Numbered from the stretch's first letter, positions 44,338 through 55,374 are shown. The stretch is DNA of 64,000 nucleotides from Archangium violaceum Cb vi76 (GCF_000733295.1 NZ_JPMI01000022.1:16115-80114), one strand, 5' to 3'. The notes: generated by a model not told the origin, from the sequence alone. Translations and numbers: made by a program.

Positions 44338-45120
44338 GTGCCCGTCCTGCTGCTCTCGCCGCGCTTCAGTGATGATTCGATTGCGCTCGCCACGGAGGCT
44401 TCGGGCCTCTCGTGGCGCGTGCACCGGCTTCATGATCGGCGTCCTCCCTCCCGGTTGGCCGAGGAGTACCTCGTCTTCTATGGCGAGTCGTTGCTCGCGG
44501 ATACCGTCGGGAAGGCGCTGGGGCTGGCGCTGATCGAGCCCGCCGCTGACACGCTGTCCCAGTTGCCTGCGGAGCATGTGCGCAGGGACGTGCGTTTCAC
44601 CACGCTCGGCGAGGCCCGGAGTGAGCGGTTCCCGCGCTTCGTCAAACCGGCGGATGAGAAGCAGTTCCGAGCGGCGGTGTATGGCTCGGCCTTGGAGCTT
44701 CCCGGTTCGGAGATTCTCGAGGACAGCCTGCCCGTGCTGACGGCCGAGCCCGTGCGCTGGCTCGACGAGTACCGCTGCTTCGTGCTCGAGGGCCAGGTCG
44801 TGACCGCGAGCCCCTACGCCTGGATGGGCGAGCGCGAGGAACTCTCACGGGCTGGGTTTGATCTGGATGCAGCGAGGGTCTTTGCCTCGGATGTGCTCAC
44901 GAGGGCAGGGGAGTTGTTTCCGCCTGCGGTTGTCCTCGACGTGGGCCGCATTGAGTCTCGTGGGTGGGCCGTGGTCGAACTGAACCCCGCCTGGAGCTCG
45001 GGCCTGTATGCGTGTGACCCGGCCGGAGTGCTGAGGGTACTCCAGCGCGCCTCGGGGACTCAGCGGACATCCGCGTCCCGTGACGCACGGTGGCTGCGCC
45101 CACTGCCCGATATCGAGTGA
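44338..45120 (+). CDS. ATP-grasp domain protein
   Basis: 260 residues, ATP-grasp fold of the DUF4343-type group: RFPRFVKPADEKQF (nucleotide-binding lysine), RWLDEYRCFVLEGQVVTASP, and the metal-binding end DVGRIESRGWAVVELNPAWS. ATP-grasp enzymes ligate a carboxylate to an amine or thiol; the substrate here is unknown. The GTG at 44338 is preferred, with GGGGG upstream; a TTG at 44320 overlapping the previous stop is possible. It ends just before a terminator. Confidence 0.8.
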   Translation: MPVLLLSPRFSDDSIALATEASGLSWRVHRLHDRRPPSRLAEEYLVFYGESLLADTVGKALGLALIEPAADTLSQLPAEHVRRDVRFTTLGEARSERFPRFVKPADEKQFRAAVYGSALELPGSEILEDSLPVLTAEPVRWLDEYRCFVLEGQVVTASPYAWMGEREELSRAGFDLDAARVFASDVLTRAGELFPPAVVLDVGRIESRGWAVVELNPAWSSGLYACDPAGVLRVLQRASGTQRTSASRDARWLRPLPDIE

Positions 45121-45125
45121 TGACG

Positions 45126-45162
45126 AAAAAGGCCCCGGTACGTGTGTACCGGAGCCTCTTTG
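45126..45162 (+). terminator. terminator after the ATP-grasp gene
   Basis: A run of five A (45126-45130), then GGCcCCGGTAC and GTACCGGaGCC around a four-base loop, then CTCTTT. A strong stem six bases after the stop at 45120. Confidence 0.75.
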
Positions 45163-45193
45163 CTTCACGGATTCATGTCTGGGTTTCGCGTAG

Positions 45194-45229
45194 ACCCTCA
45201 CCCCGTCCCTCTCCCAGAGGGAGAGGGGA
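45194..45229. repeat. REP-like palindromic repeat, copy 2
   Basis: ACCCTCACCCCGTCCCTCTCC then CAGAGGGAGAGGGGA: the same element as copy 1 in the opposite orientation, between the ATP-grasp gene and the converging nrdJ end. Confidence 0.8.
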
Positions 45230-45254
45230 GTGGGTTGAACCCGAGTATTTCCGG

Positions 45255-45292
45255 CACCCTCACCCCGTCCCTCTCCCGAGGGGAGAGGGGAT
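45255..45292. repeat. REP-like palindromic repeat, copy 3
   Basis: A second copy of the element in the same orientation as copy 2, 25 bases further on, with stem CCCTCTCCC/GGGGAGAGGG and a changed loop (GA). It lies in the space between the converging ends of the ATP-grasp gene and nrdJ. Confidence 0.8.
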
Positions 45293-45307
45293 ATTGGGGC
45301 TACGGGC

Positions 45308-48091
<2,784 letters not shown>

Positions 48092-48675
48092 GGTCCCTCC
48101 CACTGCTCTCACTCAGCGTATGACTGCAAAATTTGCAAAATGCCAAGCCCGCGAGATCTCTCGGGATCGAGTGATCTCGGTTCGACACGTCTCGCCCCGG
48201 TGGGGAGAGGTGCGTGGCGATGGTTCAATCTCTTGTTTCTTGGGATCCCGCCTGGTTACTGGCTCGGCGGGCAGGTAGGCAAAGGTACGATCTTCGATCC
48301 GGACTCGTCAAGGTTCTGTGCCCCCCAGATCTTGTGTCCGCCAACATTGCGCCACCTATGGGTAGGGGAGTGTGACCGATTGGACGGTCCACGTCCGGCT
48401 CTCCGCCCGCGGTCCGGAACCGGGTCGGGGGTGGCGATCTAAAGCCTGCTCGGCCGCCGATCAACTCTCTTGCGCAGCCCTTCGTGCAGTGGATCGTCAG
48501 GTGATGACGAGTCATGTATTGTCACTCCCGCGAAAAGGCCGATGATCACTAGCGGATGTTTGCTGTGAGTCTGTGCACGGATCGTCCGGCCGGCTAGGGC
48601 TCGTGGCAAGAAAGGGGCAGGAGGGTCACGGGCCGGTTAGTCGCTTTTGGACGAAAGGCGCGTTAGGAGGACGAC
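48092..48675. promoter_or_regulatory. 584-base intergenic region before nrdJ and the ferredoxin gene
   Basis: The longest gene-free stretch. For nrdJ (minus strand) it holds two candidate NrdR boxes (48322-48337 and 48353-48368, starts 31 bases apart), a -35-like TTGACG (48306-48311 on the minus strand) with TACCTT 18 bases on (48282-48287), a palindrome TGCAAA-A-TTTGCA (48125-48137), and an inverted repeat CGAGATC/GATCTCG (48152-48158 and 48173-48179). A stem with arms CCCGCC and GGCGGG (48248-48272) falls in the leader. For the ferredoxin gene only a good AGGAGG before the start was found. The short reading frame at 48225-48515 has no ribosome site or recognised features. Confidence 0.5.
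48322..48368 (-). promoter_or_regulatory. candidate NrdR box pair
   Basis: Minus-strand ACACAAGATCTGGGGG (48337-48322) matches the NrdR consensus acaCwAtATaTwGtgt at 11 of 16 positions; CCCCTACCCATAGGTG (48368-48353) matches at about 8. Their starts are 31 bases apart, the spacing of paired NrdR sites (three helical turns). They lie just upstream of a -35-like TTGACG for nrdJ. The second box is weak. Confidence 0.45.
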
Positions 48676-49011
48676 ATGCCCCCCTTCAAGCGTCACGTAT
48701 TCGTCTGCACCAACCGCCGCCCGGATGGGCACCCCAAGGGCTGCTGCGCCACCAAGGGCGCGGAGGACGTCCGTGCTCGCTTCAAGGAGGAGCTGGAGAA
48801 GCGGGGGATGAAGGGGCAGATGAGGGCCAACGCGGCCGGGTGCCTGGACACGTGCGCGTTCGGCGTGTCGGTGGTCGTCTACCCCGAGGGCACCTGGTAC
48901 GGCGGGGTGAAGCCCGAGGACGTGCCCGCCATCGTCGACGAGCACCTCGTGGGCGGCCAGCCCGTGGAGCGGCTGCTGATGCCGTTCTCGCGCAAGAAGG
49001 CCGGGGAGTAG
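48676..49011 (+). CDS. thioredoxin-like 2Fe-2S ferredoxin
   Basis: 111 residues. Four cysteines suit a thioredoxin-fold [2Fe-2S] ferredoxin: VCTNRRPDGHPKGCC near the N terminus and AAGCLDTCAFG about 30 residues later. Fold features include KRHVFVCTN at strand 1 and VSVVVYPEGTWYGGV. Such proteins carry electrons or bind partner enzymes; the partner is unknown. AGGAGG lies seven bases before the ATG. It is followed by a converging scramblase-like gene eight bases away. Confidence 0.9.
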   Translation: MPPFKRHVFVCTNRRPDGHPKGCCATKGAEDVRARFKEELEKRGMKGQMRANAAGCLDTCAFGVSVVVYPEGTWYGGVKPEDVPAIVDEHLVGGQPVERLLMPFSRKKAGE

Positions 49012-49018
49012 GCGCGGC

Positions 49019-49831
49019 TCAGTCGAAGATGTTGAAGATGTCGAACACGTTGCCGCTGCGGCTGCGTTCCTCGAAGTAGCAGAGGTCCACCGTCAGCGCG
49101 GCGGCGAGCACCAGCTGGCGCAGCCGGGGATCGGTGCAGCCCGGCTGGAACTCCACGCCGAAGAAGTCGGAGTCGGTGAACATCTCCCGGGCCAGCCCGC
49201 TCCACTTCTTGCGGATGGTGGCCACCTCCTGGCCGTTCTGCTTCACACGGAACGTCCACGGCCGCCACAGCGGGCCCTCCAGCGTGGCCAGCACCGCGCC
49301 CCCGGGTGTGCACAGCTCGAAGACGCGGTGCAGCAGCCCGAAGCGCTGCTGGATGATGCCCATCAGGCGCCCGTCCCAGGCCTTCACCTCCACGTAGGTG
49401 AAGAAGAACGTCCAGGGCTGCTCGAGGCGCAGGGCGAGCGCGCCTCCCTTCGTCATGAACTCCAGCTCCACCCGGCGGAAGGGCCAGAAGTTGCGCAGCA
49501 GCGCGTTGCCCCAGCCCGAGCCCGTCTCGCCGATGTACAGCATGAACTGGCCGTTGTGATCGATGGCCTCGTAGCGGTTGCCCGTCTCCCAACCCACGAG
49601 GATCTCCGCCCACTCGTGGATCTGCCGGATGCTCAGGCTGGAGCCCTCCAACAGGGGGGTCAGCGCGTCACGGACCTCCGGGCCCATGTAGCGGATGTCT
49701 CCCGGTGCCCCACGGCCCGCGCCCGACTCGGCGAGCGCCGACGGCTGCACGCGCTCCTCCGGCGCGGTACGCCCCTTCCAGTCCAACTCCAGCTCGCTGT
49801 TCCCCTTCGGCTGCCGGTTGTCGTTGCTCAT
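49019..49831 (-). CDS. phospholipid scramblase-like (LURP-one/Tubby-fold) protein
   Basis: 270 residues from ATG 49831. After a charged 45-residue leader, a beta-rich domain fits the scramblase/LURP-one family: HEWAEILVGWETGNRYEAI, FMLYIGETGSGWGNALLRNF, WPFRRVELEF, GPLWRPWTFRVKQNGQEVAT, and the late TDSDFFGVEFQPG. Bacterial members are cytoplasmic or peripheral; a lipid-moving role is not established. The frame extends upstream to 49909 but lacks a ribosome site there. Converges on the ferredoxin gene. Confidence 0.8.
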   Translation of the reverse strand: MSNDNRQPKGNSELELDWKGRTAPEERVQPSALAESGAGRGAPGDIRYMGPEVRDALTPLLEGSSLSIRQIHEWAEILVGWETGNRYEAIDHNGQFMLYIGETGSGWGNALLRNFWPFRRVELEFMTKGGALALRLEQPWTFFFTYVEVKAWDGRLMGIIQQRFGLLHRVFELCTPGGAVLATLEGPLWRPWTFRVKQNGQEVATIRKKWSGLAREMFTDSDFFGVEFQPGCTDPRLRQLVLAAALTVDLCYFEERSRSGNVFDIFNIFD

Positions 49832-49867
49832 GCCGGAAAGGCTAGCCCGCCCGCACCCAAGAAAAAA

Positions 49868-49893
49868 GGCGGCGGGCCCCGGGGCCCACCGCC
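49868..49893 (-). terminator. terminator after the Bax1/YccA gene
   Basis: Read on the minus strand: GGCGGTGGGCC-CC-GGGGCCCGCCGCC followed by TTTTTTC. A strong GC stem with a T run, downstream of the gene at 49923-50633. Confidence 0.8.
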
Positions 49894-49922
49894 TTCCTTG
49901 CTTCCTCACCGCGTGCTGGAGC

Positions 49923-50633
49923 CTAGTTGCGGCGGTCGCCGACCAGACGCAGCAGCGAGATGAAGAGGTTGATGAAGTCCAGGTACAGCGTCAGCGCGCC
50001 CACGATGCTCAGCGTGGCGGCCGAGCTGTAGCCCGACTCGGCGTGCATCTCGCGCAGCTTCTGGGTGTCGTACGCGGTGAGGCCCGAGAAGACGAGCACG
50101 CCCGCGCAGCCGAGCACGAAGTTCATCATCGGGCTCTGCACGAACACCTGCACGATGCTGGCGATGACGATGCCGATGAGCCCCATGAAGAGGAAGGTGG
50201 ACCAGCCGCTCAGGTCCTTCTTCGTGAAGGTGGCGAAGGCGCTCATCGCGCCGAACGCGCCCGCGCTCATCAGGAAGGCATTGGCGATGGAGCCGCTGGT
50301 GTAGACGTAGAAGAGCACCGAGAAGGTGAGCCCGGTGAGCACGGAGTAGGCCATGAAGAGCAGGCCGGCCACCGGGCCGGAGAGCCGGGCGGCCATGCCC
50401 GACAGGGCGAACACCAGTCCGAGCTGGGCGAAGAACAGCAGCCAGCGGAACTGGGCGATCTTCATCACCATCTCCGGCGAGGCCGCGGTGAAGAGCGCCA
50501 CGAGGCCCGTCACGGAGAGTCCGGCGAACATCCAGCCGTACACGCGCGACATGAACGCACGCCGCGACTCCTGCACGGCGGCATCGCTCACCATGGGGCG
50601 AGCCATCTGAAACCCGGGAGATTCCCAAGCCAT
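49923..50633 (-). CDS. Bax inhibitor-1/YccA family membrane protein
   Basis: 236 residues with seven hydrophobic helices (MFAGLSVTGLVALFTAASPE, AYSVLTGLTFSVLFYVYTSG, LGCAGVLVFSGLTAYDTQKL) and the family TAYDTQKLREMH near the last helices, which contains the conserved aspartates of the BI-1/YccA calcium-leak fold. Bacterial homologues such as YccA modulate FtsH protease. Monocistronic, with its own terminator. Function in this organism unknown. Confidence 0.9.
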   Translation of the reverse strand: MAWESPGFQMARPMVSDAAVQESRRAFMSRVYGWMFAGLSVTGLVALFTAASPEMVMKIAQFRWLLFFAQLGLVFALSGMAARLSGPVAGLLFMAYSVLTGLTFSVLFYVYTSGSIANAFLMSAGAFGAMSAFATFTKKDLSGWSTFLFMGLIGIVIASIVQVFVQSPMMNFVLGCAGVLVFSGLTAYDTQKLREMHAESGYSSAATLSIVGALTLYLDFINLFISLLRLVGDRRN

Positions 50634-50750
50634 GAGAATTCTGTGTCCTTTCCTTGCGACTGGACGGGTCCCCCCGCCCGACGCCGGTGTTTATAACGCA
50701 CCTTCAACCCGCGTGCGGAACATCCCTTCCCGGACGTCCGCCGCGGGCCA

Positions 50751-52217
50751 TCAAATCGCCTTCCAGGCCATGAGGAGCTTCTGGGCCACTTCCGTGGTGA
50801 TGAGCGGCAGCACGCCGCCGCCGCCCACGATGTTCACGATCTCCGAGGTGGAGCCCCGGCACACCCCGCCCCAGGCCGGCTGCTTCGCCAGTCCCACCGA
50901 GGCGTACGCGGAGTAGTCCACGTGCAGCGACATGGGCGTCACGCCGCTCTCCTCGCACAGCAGGTGATCCTCGGGCGTCGTCTCCACCACCTCCTGCACC
51001 ACGAAGCCACCGCCCGCCGGGTCCGTGGCGGCGCGCTCGCACAGCTCCGCCCATGTGGGCACGGTGCCGTAGGCGGCCTTCGCCCGCTCCTCGAACGCCG
51101 GAGTGCCCACCGAGCGGCCGAGGTACACCGCCCGCCCCCCGTAGTCCCAGGCCCGCTTCAGGACGAAGCGCTTGGGCTCCGCCACCACCAGGGCCACCAG
51201 ATCCTCCACCCGCTGCCCGTCCGGGCCCACGCCGGGGCCGTGCCGGAAGGGCCGCGTCCAGGGCACCGACTCGCGCACCGCCTCCAGCTCCTCGGGCGTC
51301 AGGCCGGCCGCCCCGGCGCGCGCGGGCTCCACCAGCGCCTGCGAGAGCAGGGCGAACGTCGTCTTCACCTCCACCGGCGAGGCCGGCGGGTTGAGCAGCA
51401 CCGCCTTGCGCCCCGGCACCGTGCCGAAGAAGTCCTGCACCCACGGGGCCGGCGTCTCCTCCAGCCGCCGCGTGAAGAGGTGCCGGTAGACCAGGTCGTA
51501 CCGCTTGCCGCGCACCTCGAAGTGCTCCTCGCCGGAGACCTCGTCCGGATGCACCACGTCCGCGTCCGCGCCGAACTCGCGGAAGCGTTCGCACAGGTAG
51601 CGCTGCTCGGTGATCTGCGCGTCGTTGCGGCGGCAGAGCAGGGCGAGGGTGTCCGGCATCTTGCCGTCACGCTCGGCCGCGTAGCCGTCCAGCAGGGCGC
51701 GGTAGAGGGCCAGCGCGTTGCTGCCGTTGGCGGAGATGACCGCGTAGAGGGCCTTCTCGGGGTAGCGGAAGTGCCGGGCCACCACCTCGATGAAGGTGCG
51801 CGCGGCGATGTCCGAATAGCCCTGCATGGCCGGGATGGTGGCGTTGACCTCCAGGGCGCGCGGCTTCGTGTCCACGAAGTAGTCCACCCGCGTGGTGGCC
51901 AGCCGCTCCACGTTCGCGAAGGTGCGCTCGGTGAGCTCCCGCTCCACCGGAGAGAGGCCGCCCAGCAGCAGCTCCTTCTCGTCGCTGGCGAGCACCGCGC
52001 GCGTCACCTTCACCGTGGCCGAGGCCAGGTGCGCCGAGAGCGTGGCCCGCCGGCGGATCTCCGCGGCGTCGAGGATGACGGGGGTGGCGGTGACGGGGAT
52101 GGGCCGGGTGGAGCCATCCTTCTGGGTCACGGCCAGTCCCCGCTTGTACGCGGTACGGGCGAGCTCGGGCCCGAAATGGACCGCCTGACGGCGCAGCACT
52201 TCCAGGAGTTCTTGCAC
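50751..52217 (-). CDS. ATP-grasp-like hypothetical enzyme
   Basis: 488 residues from GTG 52217. No signal or membrane segment. The C-terminal part has ATP-grasp features: RFVLKRAWDYGGRAVYLG (nucleotide-binding lysine and glycine loop), GFVVQEVVETTPEDHLLC and SLHVDYSAYASVGLA, as in circularly permuted ATP-grasp or glutathionylspermidine-synthase-like proteins. The N-terminal part (TKPRALEVNATIPAMQGYSD) carries a possible substrate-binding region. Divergent from the thiamine-diphosphate enzyme with 112 bases between starts. Substrate unknown; no family name was recalled with certainty. Confidence 0.6.
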   Translation of the reverse strand: MQELLEVLRRQAVHFGPELARTAYKRGLAVTQKDGSTRPIPVTATPVILDAAEIRRRATLSAHLASATVKVTRAVLASDEKELLLGGLSPVERELTERTFANVERLATTRVDYFVDTKPRALEVNATIPAMQGYSDIAARTFIEVVARHFRYPEKALYAVISANGSNALALYRALLDGYAAERDGKMPDTLALLCRRNDAQITEQRYLCERFREFGADADVVHPDEVSGEEHFEVRGKRYDLVYRHLFTRRLEETPAPWVQDFFGTVPGRKAVLLNPPASPVEVKTTFALLSQALVEPARAGAAGLTPEELEAVRESVPWTRPFRHGPGVGPDGQRVEDLVALVVAEPKRFVLKRAWDYGGRAVYLGRSVGTPAFEERAKAAYGTVPTWAELCERAATDPAGGGFVVQEVVETTPEDHLLCEESGVTPMSLHVDYSAYASVGLAKQPAWGGVCRGSTSEIVNIVGGGGVLPLITTEVAQKLLMAWKAI

Positions 52218-52329
52218 GGTGGGAATCCTTACGACGTGAACAGCCGGGCGTCCAGGGGCTTCCCGGGCGGCCCGATTCGGCGATGATGCCCGGACTTCCG
52301 AGGTTCCCCATACAGAGAGGACACGCGCC

Positions 52330-53983
52330 ATGGGCATGGTCACTGGAGGACAGCTCGTCGGACGGATGCTGAAGAAGGAGGGCGTCCGGCACATCTTCAC
52401 CCTCTCGGGGTTGCATGTGGCCCCGATCTACGCCGGATGCGTGGAGGAGGGCATCCAGGTCATCGACACGCGCCACGAGCAGGCGGCCGCCCACGCGGCG
52501 GATGCCTATGCCCGTGTCACCCGCGGCGTGGGCGTGGCGGTGGTGACGGCCGGCCCCGGCGTCACGGACGCGCTCACCGGCGTGGCCAACGCTCACGCGG
52601 CCAGCTCGCCGATGATCCTCCTGGGCGGCGCGGCCCCCCATCTTCAACCAGAGCCGCGGCTCGTTGCAGGAGATGGAGCAGGTGGACCTCTTCCACCGCA
52701 TCTCCAAGTGGTCGGATCGCGTTCCCACCCCGGACCTGGTGCCGGCCTACCTCGCCAAGGCCTTCCGCGTGGCGCTCTCCGGACGTCCGGGGCCCGTGTT
52801 CCTGGAGCTCGCCTGGGACGTGCTCTGCAACGGCGTGGACGAGGACACCCTGCAGATTCCCAAGAGCTACCGCACGGACGCGCGGCAGGCGCCGGATCCG
52901 CGCAAGGTGGACGAGGCCATGGCGCTGCTCGAGTCCGCCGAGCGCCCGGCCATCATCGCCGGCTCGTCGGTGTACTGGGACGGAGCGTGGGACGCGCTGC
53001 GCCGCTTCGCGGAGACCGCGCAGATTCCCGTGTACCTCAACGGCGCGGGACGCGGCTGTCTGCCGGCGGGCCATCCGCTCTTCTTCCAGCACACGCGCAA
53101 GGAGGCGCTGAGCGGGGCGGACCTGGTGTTCGTCATCGGCACGCCCTTCGACTTCCGGCTCAACTACGGCGCCGAGCCCACCTTCAGCGCCGAGTCGAAG
53201 ATCGTCCAGGTGGACATCGATCCCACGGAGGTGGGGCGCAACCGCGTGGTGGACGTGGGCATCATCTCGGACAGCTACAGCGCGCTCACCGCCTTCGCGG
53301 ACGCGGCGCCCAAGGGCAAGCGCGACGCCTTCCTCTCGGGGCTGCGCGAGCGCGAGCAGAAGCGGCTGCGCGACCTGGAGGCCTGGACGAAGGACGACAA
53401 CTCCCCCATCCACCACTACCGGCTGGCGAAGGAGATGTCGGACGTGGCCAACAGCGCCGGGCAGGATCCGGTGTTCATCGCCGACGGTGGCAACTGGGTG
53501 GCCATGGCCGCCAAGGTGGTGGAGCTGCGCCGGCCGGGCCGCTGGTTGGATCCGGGTCCGCTCGGCTGCCTGGGCGTGGGCGCGCCGTTCGCCCTGGCCT
53601 CCAAGGTGCTGCACCCCGAGCGCACGCATTGGATCATCCAGGGTGACGGCTCGTTCGGCCTCAACGGCTTCGACTTCGAGACGGCGCTGCGCTTCAAGCT
53701 GCCCATGGTGTGCGTGGTGGGCAACGACGCCGCGTGGGGGCAGATCCGTCTGCCGCAGGTGCAGATGTTCGGCGAGGACAAGTCGCCGGGCACGCTGCTG
53801 GCCCCCACCCGCTACGACAAGGTGGTGGAGGCGTTCGGCGGCCATGGCGAGTTCGTGACGGAGCCGTCACAGATCCGCCCCGCGCTCGAGCGCGCCGTGG
53901 CCAGCGGCACGGTGGCGTGCGTCAACGTGATGCTCGACCCGGACGCGCCGGTGAAGGCGGGCGCCATGGGCTACGCCGTTTGA
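52330..53983 (+). pseudogene. thiamine-diphosphate enzyme (acetolactate synthase-like), interrupted by a frameshift
   Basis: Two frames make one protein of about 550 residues. Frame 1 (52330 onward) has the N-terminal PYR domain, with the catalytic glutamate in DTRHEQAAAHAADAYARV, up to SSPMILLGGAAP. Then a C6 run (52634-52639) shifts it; the rest continues in the next frame from IFNQSRGSLQEMEQVDLFH to the stop at 53983, with the central domain and the PP domain motif GDGSFGLNG and VVGNDAAWGQIR. Removing one C restores a continuous protein. The family includes acetolactate synthase, oxalyl-CoA decarboxylase and 2-hydroxyacyl-CoA lyase; specificity is open. Both halves remain intact, so this is a recent mutation, a read error, or programmed slippage. 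Confidence 0.75.
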
Positions 53984-54010
53984 TTCACCGCGTTATTCCT
54001 GGGCGCCGCC

Positions 54011-54058
54011 GTGTCTGCACTTGCACGCGCGTGCGCCCTGGCGTACAAATACAGACGC
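54011..54058 (+). promoter_or_regulatory. promoter inside a long dyad, before the His-rich cluster
   Basis: Arms GTGTCTGCACTTGCACGC (54011-54028) and GCGTACAAATACAGACGC (54041-54058) form an 18-base inverted repeat with four differences. TTGCAC (54021-54026) in the left arm and TACAAAT (54044-54050) in the right arm are a -35/-10 pair with 17-base spacing. The site is about 23 bases before the start at 54081, so it is a repressor- or activator-type operator candidate for the cluster. In RNA read from the minus strand, the three differences in the inner 14 bases become G-U pairs, so a minus-strand hairpin is also possible. Confidence 0.5.
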
Positions 54059-54080
54059 AGTCGTCATTTCCCCTGAAACC

Positions 54081-54527
54081 GTGTTTCCCGTGAGCCGCCA
54101 CCACCGCCAAGAGCCCGCGCTGTACCGACGGCCCCGCCTGCTGGCGCTGCCGCTGGTGCTGATGTGCGTGCTGGCGTACCTGGGAAGCGCGGCGCACTTC
54201 GTCCTCGTGCAGCATGCCGCGTGCCTCGAGCACGGGGACATGGTGCACGAGGCCTCGGGCGAGCAGGGGGAAGCGCGGCTTCAGGTGCGCGAGTCCTTCG
54301 CGGACGAGCGCATCACCCGCACGGACGCCCAGGTGTCCGTGCACGGCGCGGATGCACACTGCGCCCATGTCTTCCTCCGCCGGGTGATTCAATTCTCGGC
54401 TGGAGTGATGCTGCCGCCGGAAGCGCCTGTCCTGCCGGGACTGGTGCTGGAGGTGGACAGCGTGGCCGTGGAGCCCCAGGTCGCATGGCTCCACCTGGCC
54501 CCCAAGTCCTCACCGCCACGGGTCTGA
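54081..54527 (+). CDS. His/Cys-rich single-pass membrane protein
   Basis: 148 residues from GTG 54081 (a GTG at 54090 is also possible). After a short basic N terminus (SRHHRQEPALYRRPR) comes one membrane helix (LLALPLVLMCVLAYLGSAAH), then a polar domain rich in His and Cys: FVLVQHAACLEHGDMVHEA and VHGADAHCAHVFLRR, a good metal-ligand set. No known family. It is the first gene downstream of the dyad promoter and precedes two His-containing lipoprotein genes; a metal-handling role is inference. The stop is followed closely by REP-like repeats. Confidence 0.55.
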   Translation: MFPVSRHHRQEPALYRRPRLLALPLVLMCVLAYLGSAAHFVLVQHAACLEHGDMVHEASGEQGEARLQVRESFADERITRTDAQVSVHGADAHCAHVFLRRVIQFSAGVMLPPEAPVLPGLVLEVDSVAVEPQVAWLHLAPKSSPPRV

Positions 54528-54532
54528 GCACG

Positions 54533-54569
54533 CCCCTCCTCTCTCTCGGGAGAGGAGCGGGGTAGGGGT
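54533..54569. repeat. REP-like palindromic repeat, copy 4 (degenerate)
   Basis: CCCCTCCTCTCTCTCGGGAG then AGGAGCGGGGTAGGGGT: the REP-like element in the orientation of copy 1, with several changes. Together with copy 5 it fills part of the 364-base gene-free stretch 54528-54891; nothing else clear is seen in the rest of that stretch. Confidence 0.65.
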
Positions 54570-54585
54570 GCTCGGAGCGCGTCCT

Positions 54586-54620
54586 CCCTCTCCCTCTGGG
54601 AGAGGGCCGGGGTGAGGGTC
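54586..54620. repeat. REP-like palindromic repeat, copy 5
   Basis: CCCTCTCCCTCTGGGAGAGGG then CCGGGGTGAGGGTC, differing from copy 1 only at two bases in the core. Same orientation as copies 1 and 4. Confidence 0.8.
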
Positions 54621-54891
54621 TTCCTCCTCTCGCGTCGCGTCTTCAATTCCTCTCAGCACCCGTCGAGCATCGCCAGCACTCCCTGCCCATGGAGCTCCCT
54701 CCGTGTATGGCTTTGGCCCATGCACGCCTTTGGGGCTCCAATTCCTGGCATCGGTGCGTGAGGCAATGCCCGCCCCGCCGTGCGTCCGTGCGCGCGCCTT
54801 CCCCACGTTCCGGGTGTCCCAAGCCGTCTTCCGGGACGGGAGCGTGGGGGCATTGCAGCACCAACACGTCAACAAGCTGGAGTCACACATC

Positions 54892-55374
54892 ATGATGAAG
54901 AAGTTGCTGTCCGCCTGCCTCCTGTCGAGCGCGCTGCTCGTGGGGTGCGGTGGCGAGAACAACGAGGCCGATGTCGAGGGGTGCGAGCACCTCCAGGAGG
55001 GCCCCAGCGCCGCCGTGACCGCGAGTGCTTCGGCCACGGGCACCCTCCCGGCCGTGAGCAACGATCACAAGCGCTACGACATCACGCTGCCGGCGGGCAG
55101 CGGAGGCAACGTGGGCTCCGTGTCGTTCGCGGCGGCCGAGGCCTCCGACTATGTCTTCTTCCTGGGCTCGAACGTCACGCTGAAGGTCACCAACGCCTCC
55201 GGCCAGACGGTGTCGTTCGAGGAGTCCGCGACGAGCTCGGCCCAGTGCACCAACATCAAGGGCCGCTACGTGGCGCCGCTGGAGGTGGGCACGTACACGC
55301 TGACCTTCGGGCCCGCGTCCGAGAGCAGTGTCTCGCTGGTCATCGAGGAGACCGCCCATGCGGACGAGCACTGA
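54892..55374 (+). CDS. lipoprotein of the His-rich cluster
   Basis: 160 residues with a lipoprotein signal (LLSACLLSSALLVGC, lipidated Cys19, +2 Gly). The mature part is beta-rich (HKRYDITLPAGSGGNVGSV, VFFLGSNVTLKVTNASGQTV, LEVGTYTLTFGPASESSVSL), with cysteines at CEHLQEG and SAQCTNIKG. It ends in ETAHADEH with two histidines. No known family. GGAG lies about ten bases before ATG 54892. Its last 17 bases overlap the start of the His-heptad lipoprotein gene, so the two are coupled and probably act together in the outer envelope. Confidence 0.7.
   Translation: MMKKLLSACLLSSALLVGCGGENNEADVEGCEHLQEGPSAAVTASASATGTLPAVSNDHKRYDITLPAGSGGNVGSVSFAAAEASDYVFFLGSNVTLKVTNASGQTVSFEESATSSAQCTNIKGRYVAPLEVGTYTLTFGPASESSVSLVIEETAHADEH

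Noticed and set aside
45194..45292. Possible CRISPR-like repeat pair
   Set aside because: Only two close copies, each an internal palindrome, and further copies lie singly at gene ends elsewhere: a REP-like element, not an array.
48250..48275. Possible cobalamin riboswitch before nrdJ
   Set aside because: AGCCAGTAACCAGGC on the minus strand recalls the B12 box, but the other conserved core pieces (such as the CCCCGCAACTG-type segment) are missing.
48225..48515. 96-codon frame in the nrdJ upstream gap
   Set aside because: No ribosome site, no domain, and it overlaps the candidate NrdR boxes and promoter.
53985..54494. 169-codon minus-strand frame
   Set aside because: Antisense to the His/Cys-rich membrane protein; the plus-strand gene has a signal-like helix and an upstream promoter, the minus frame has neither.
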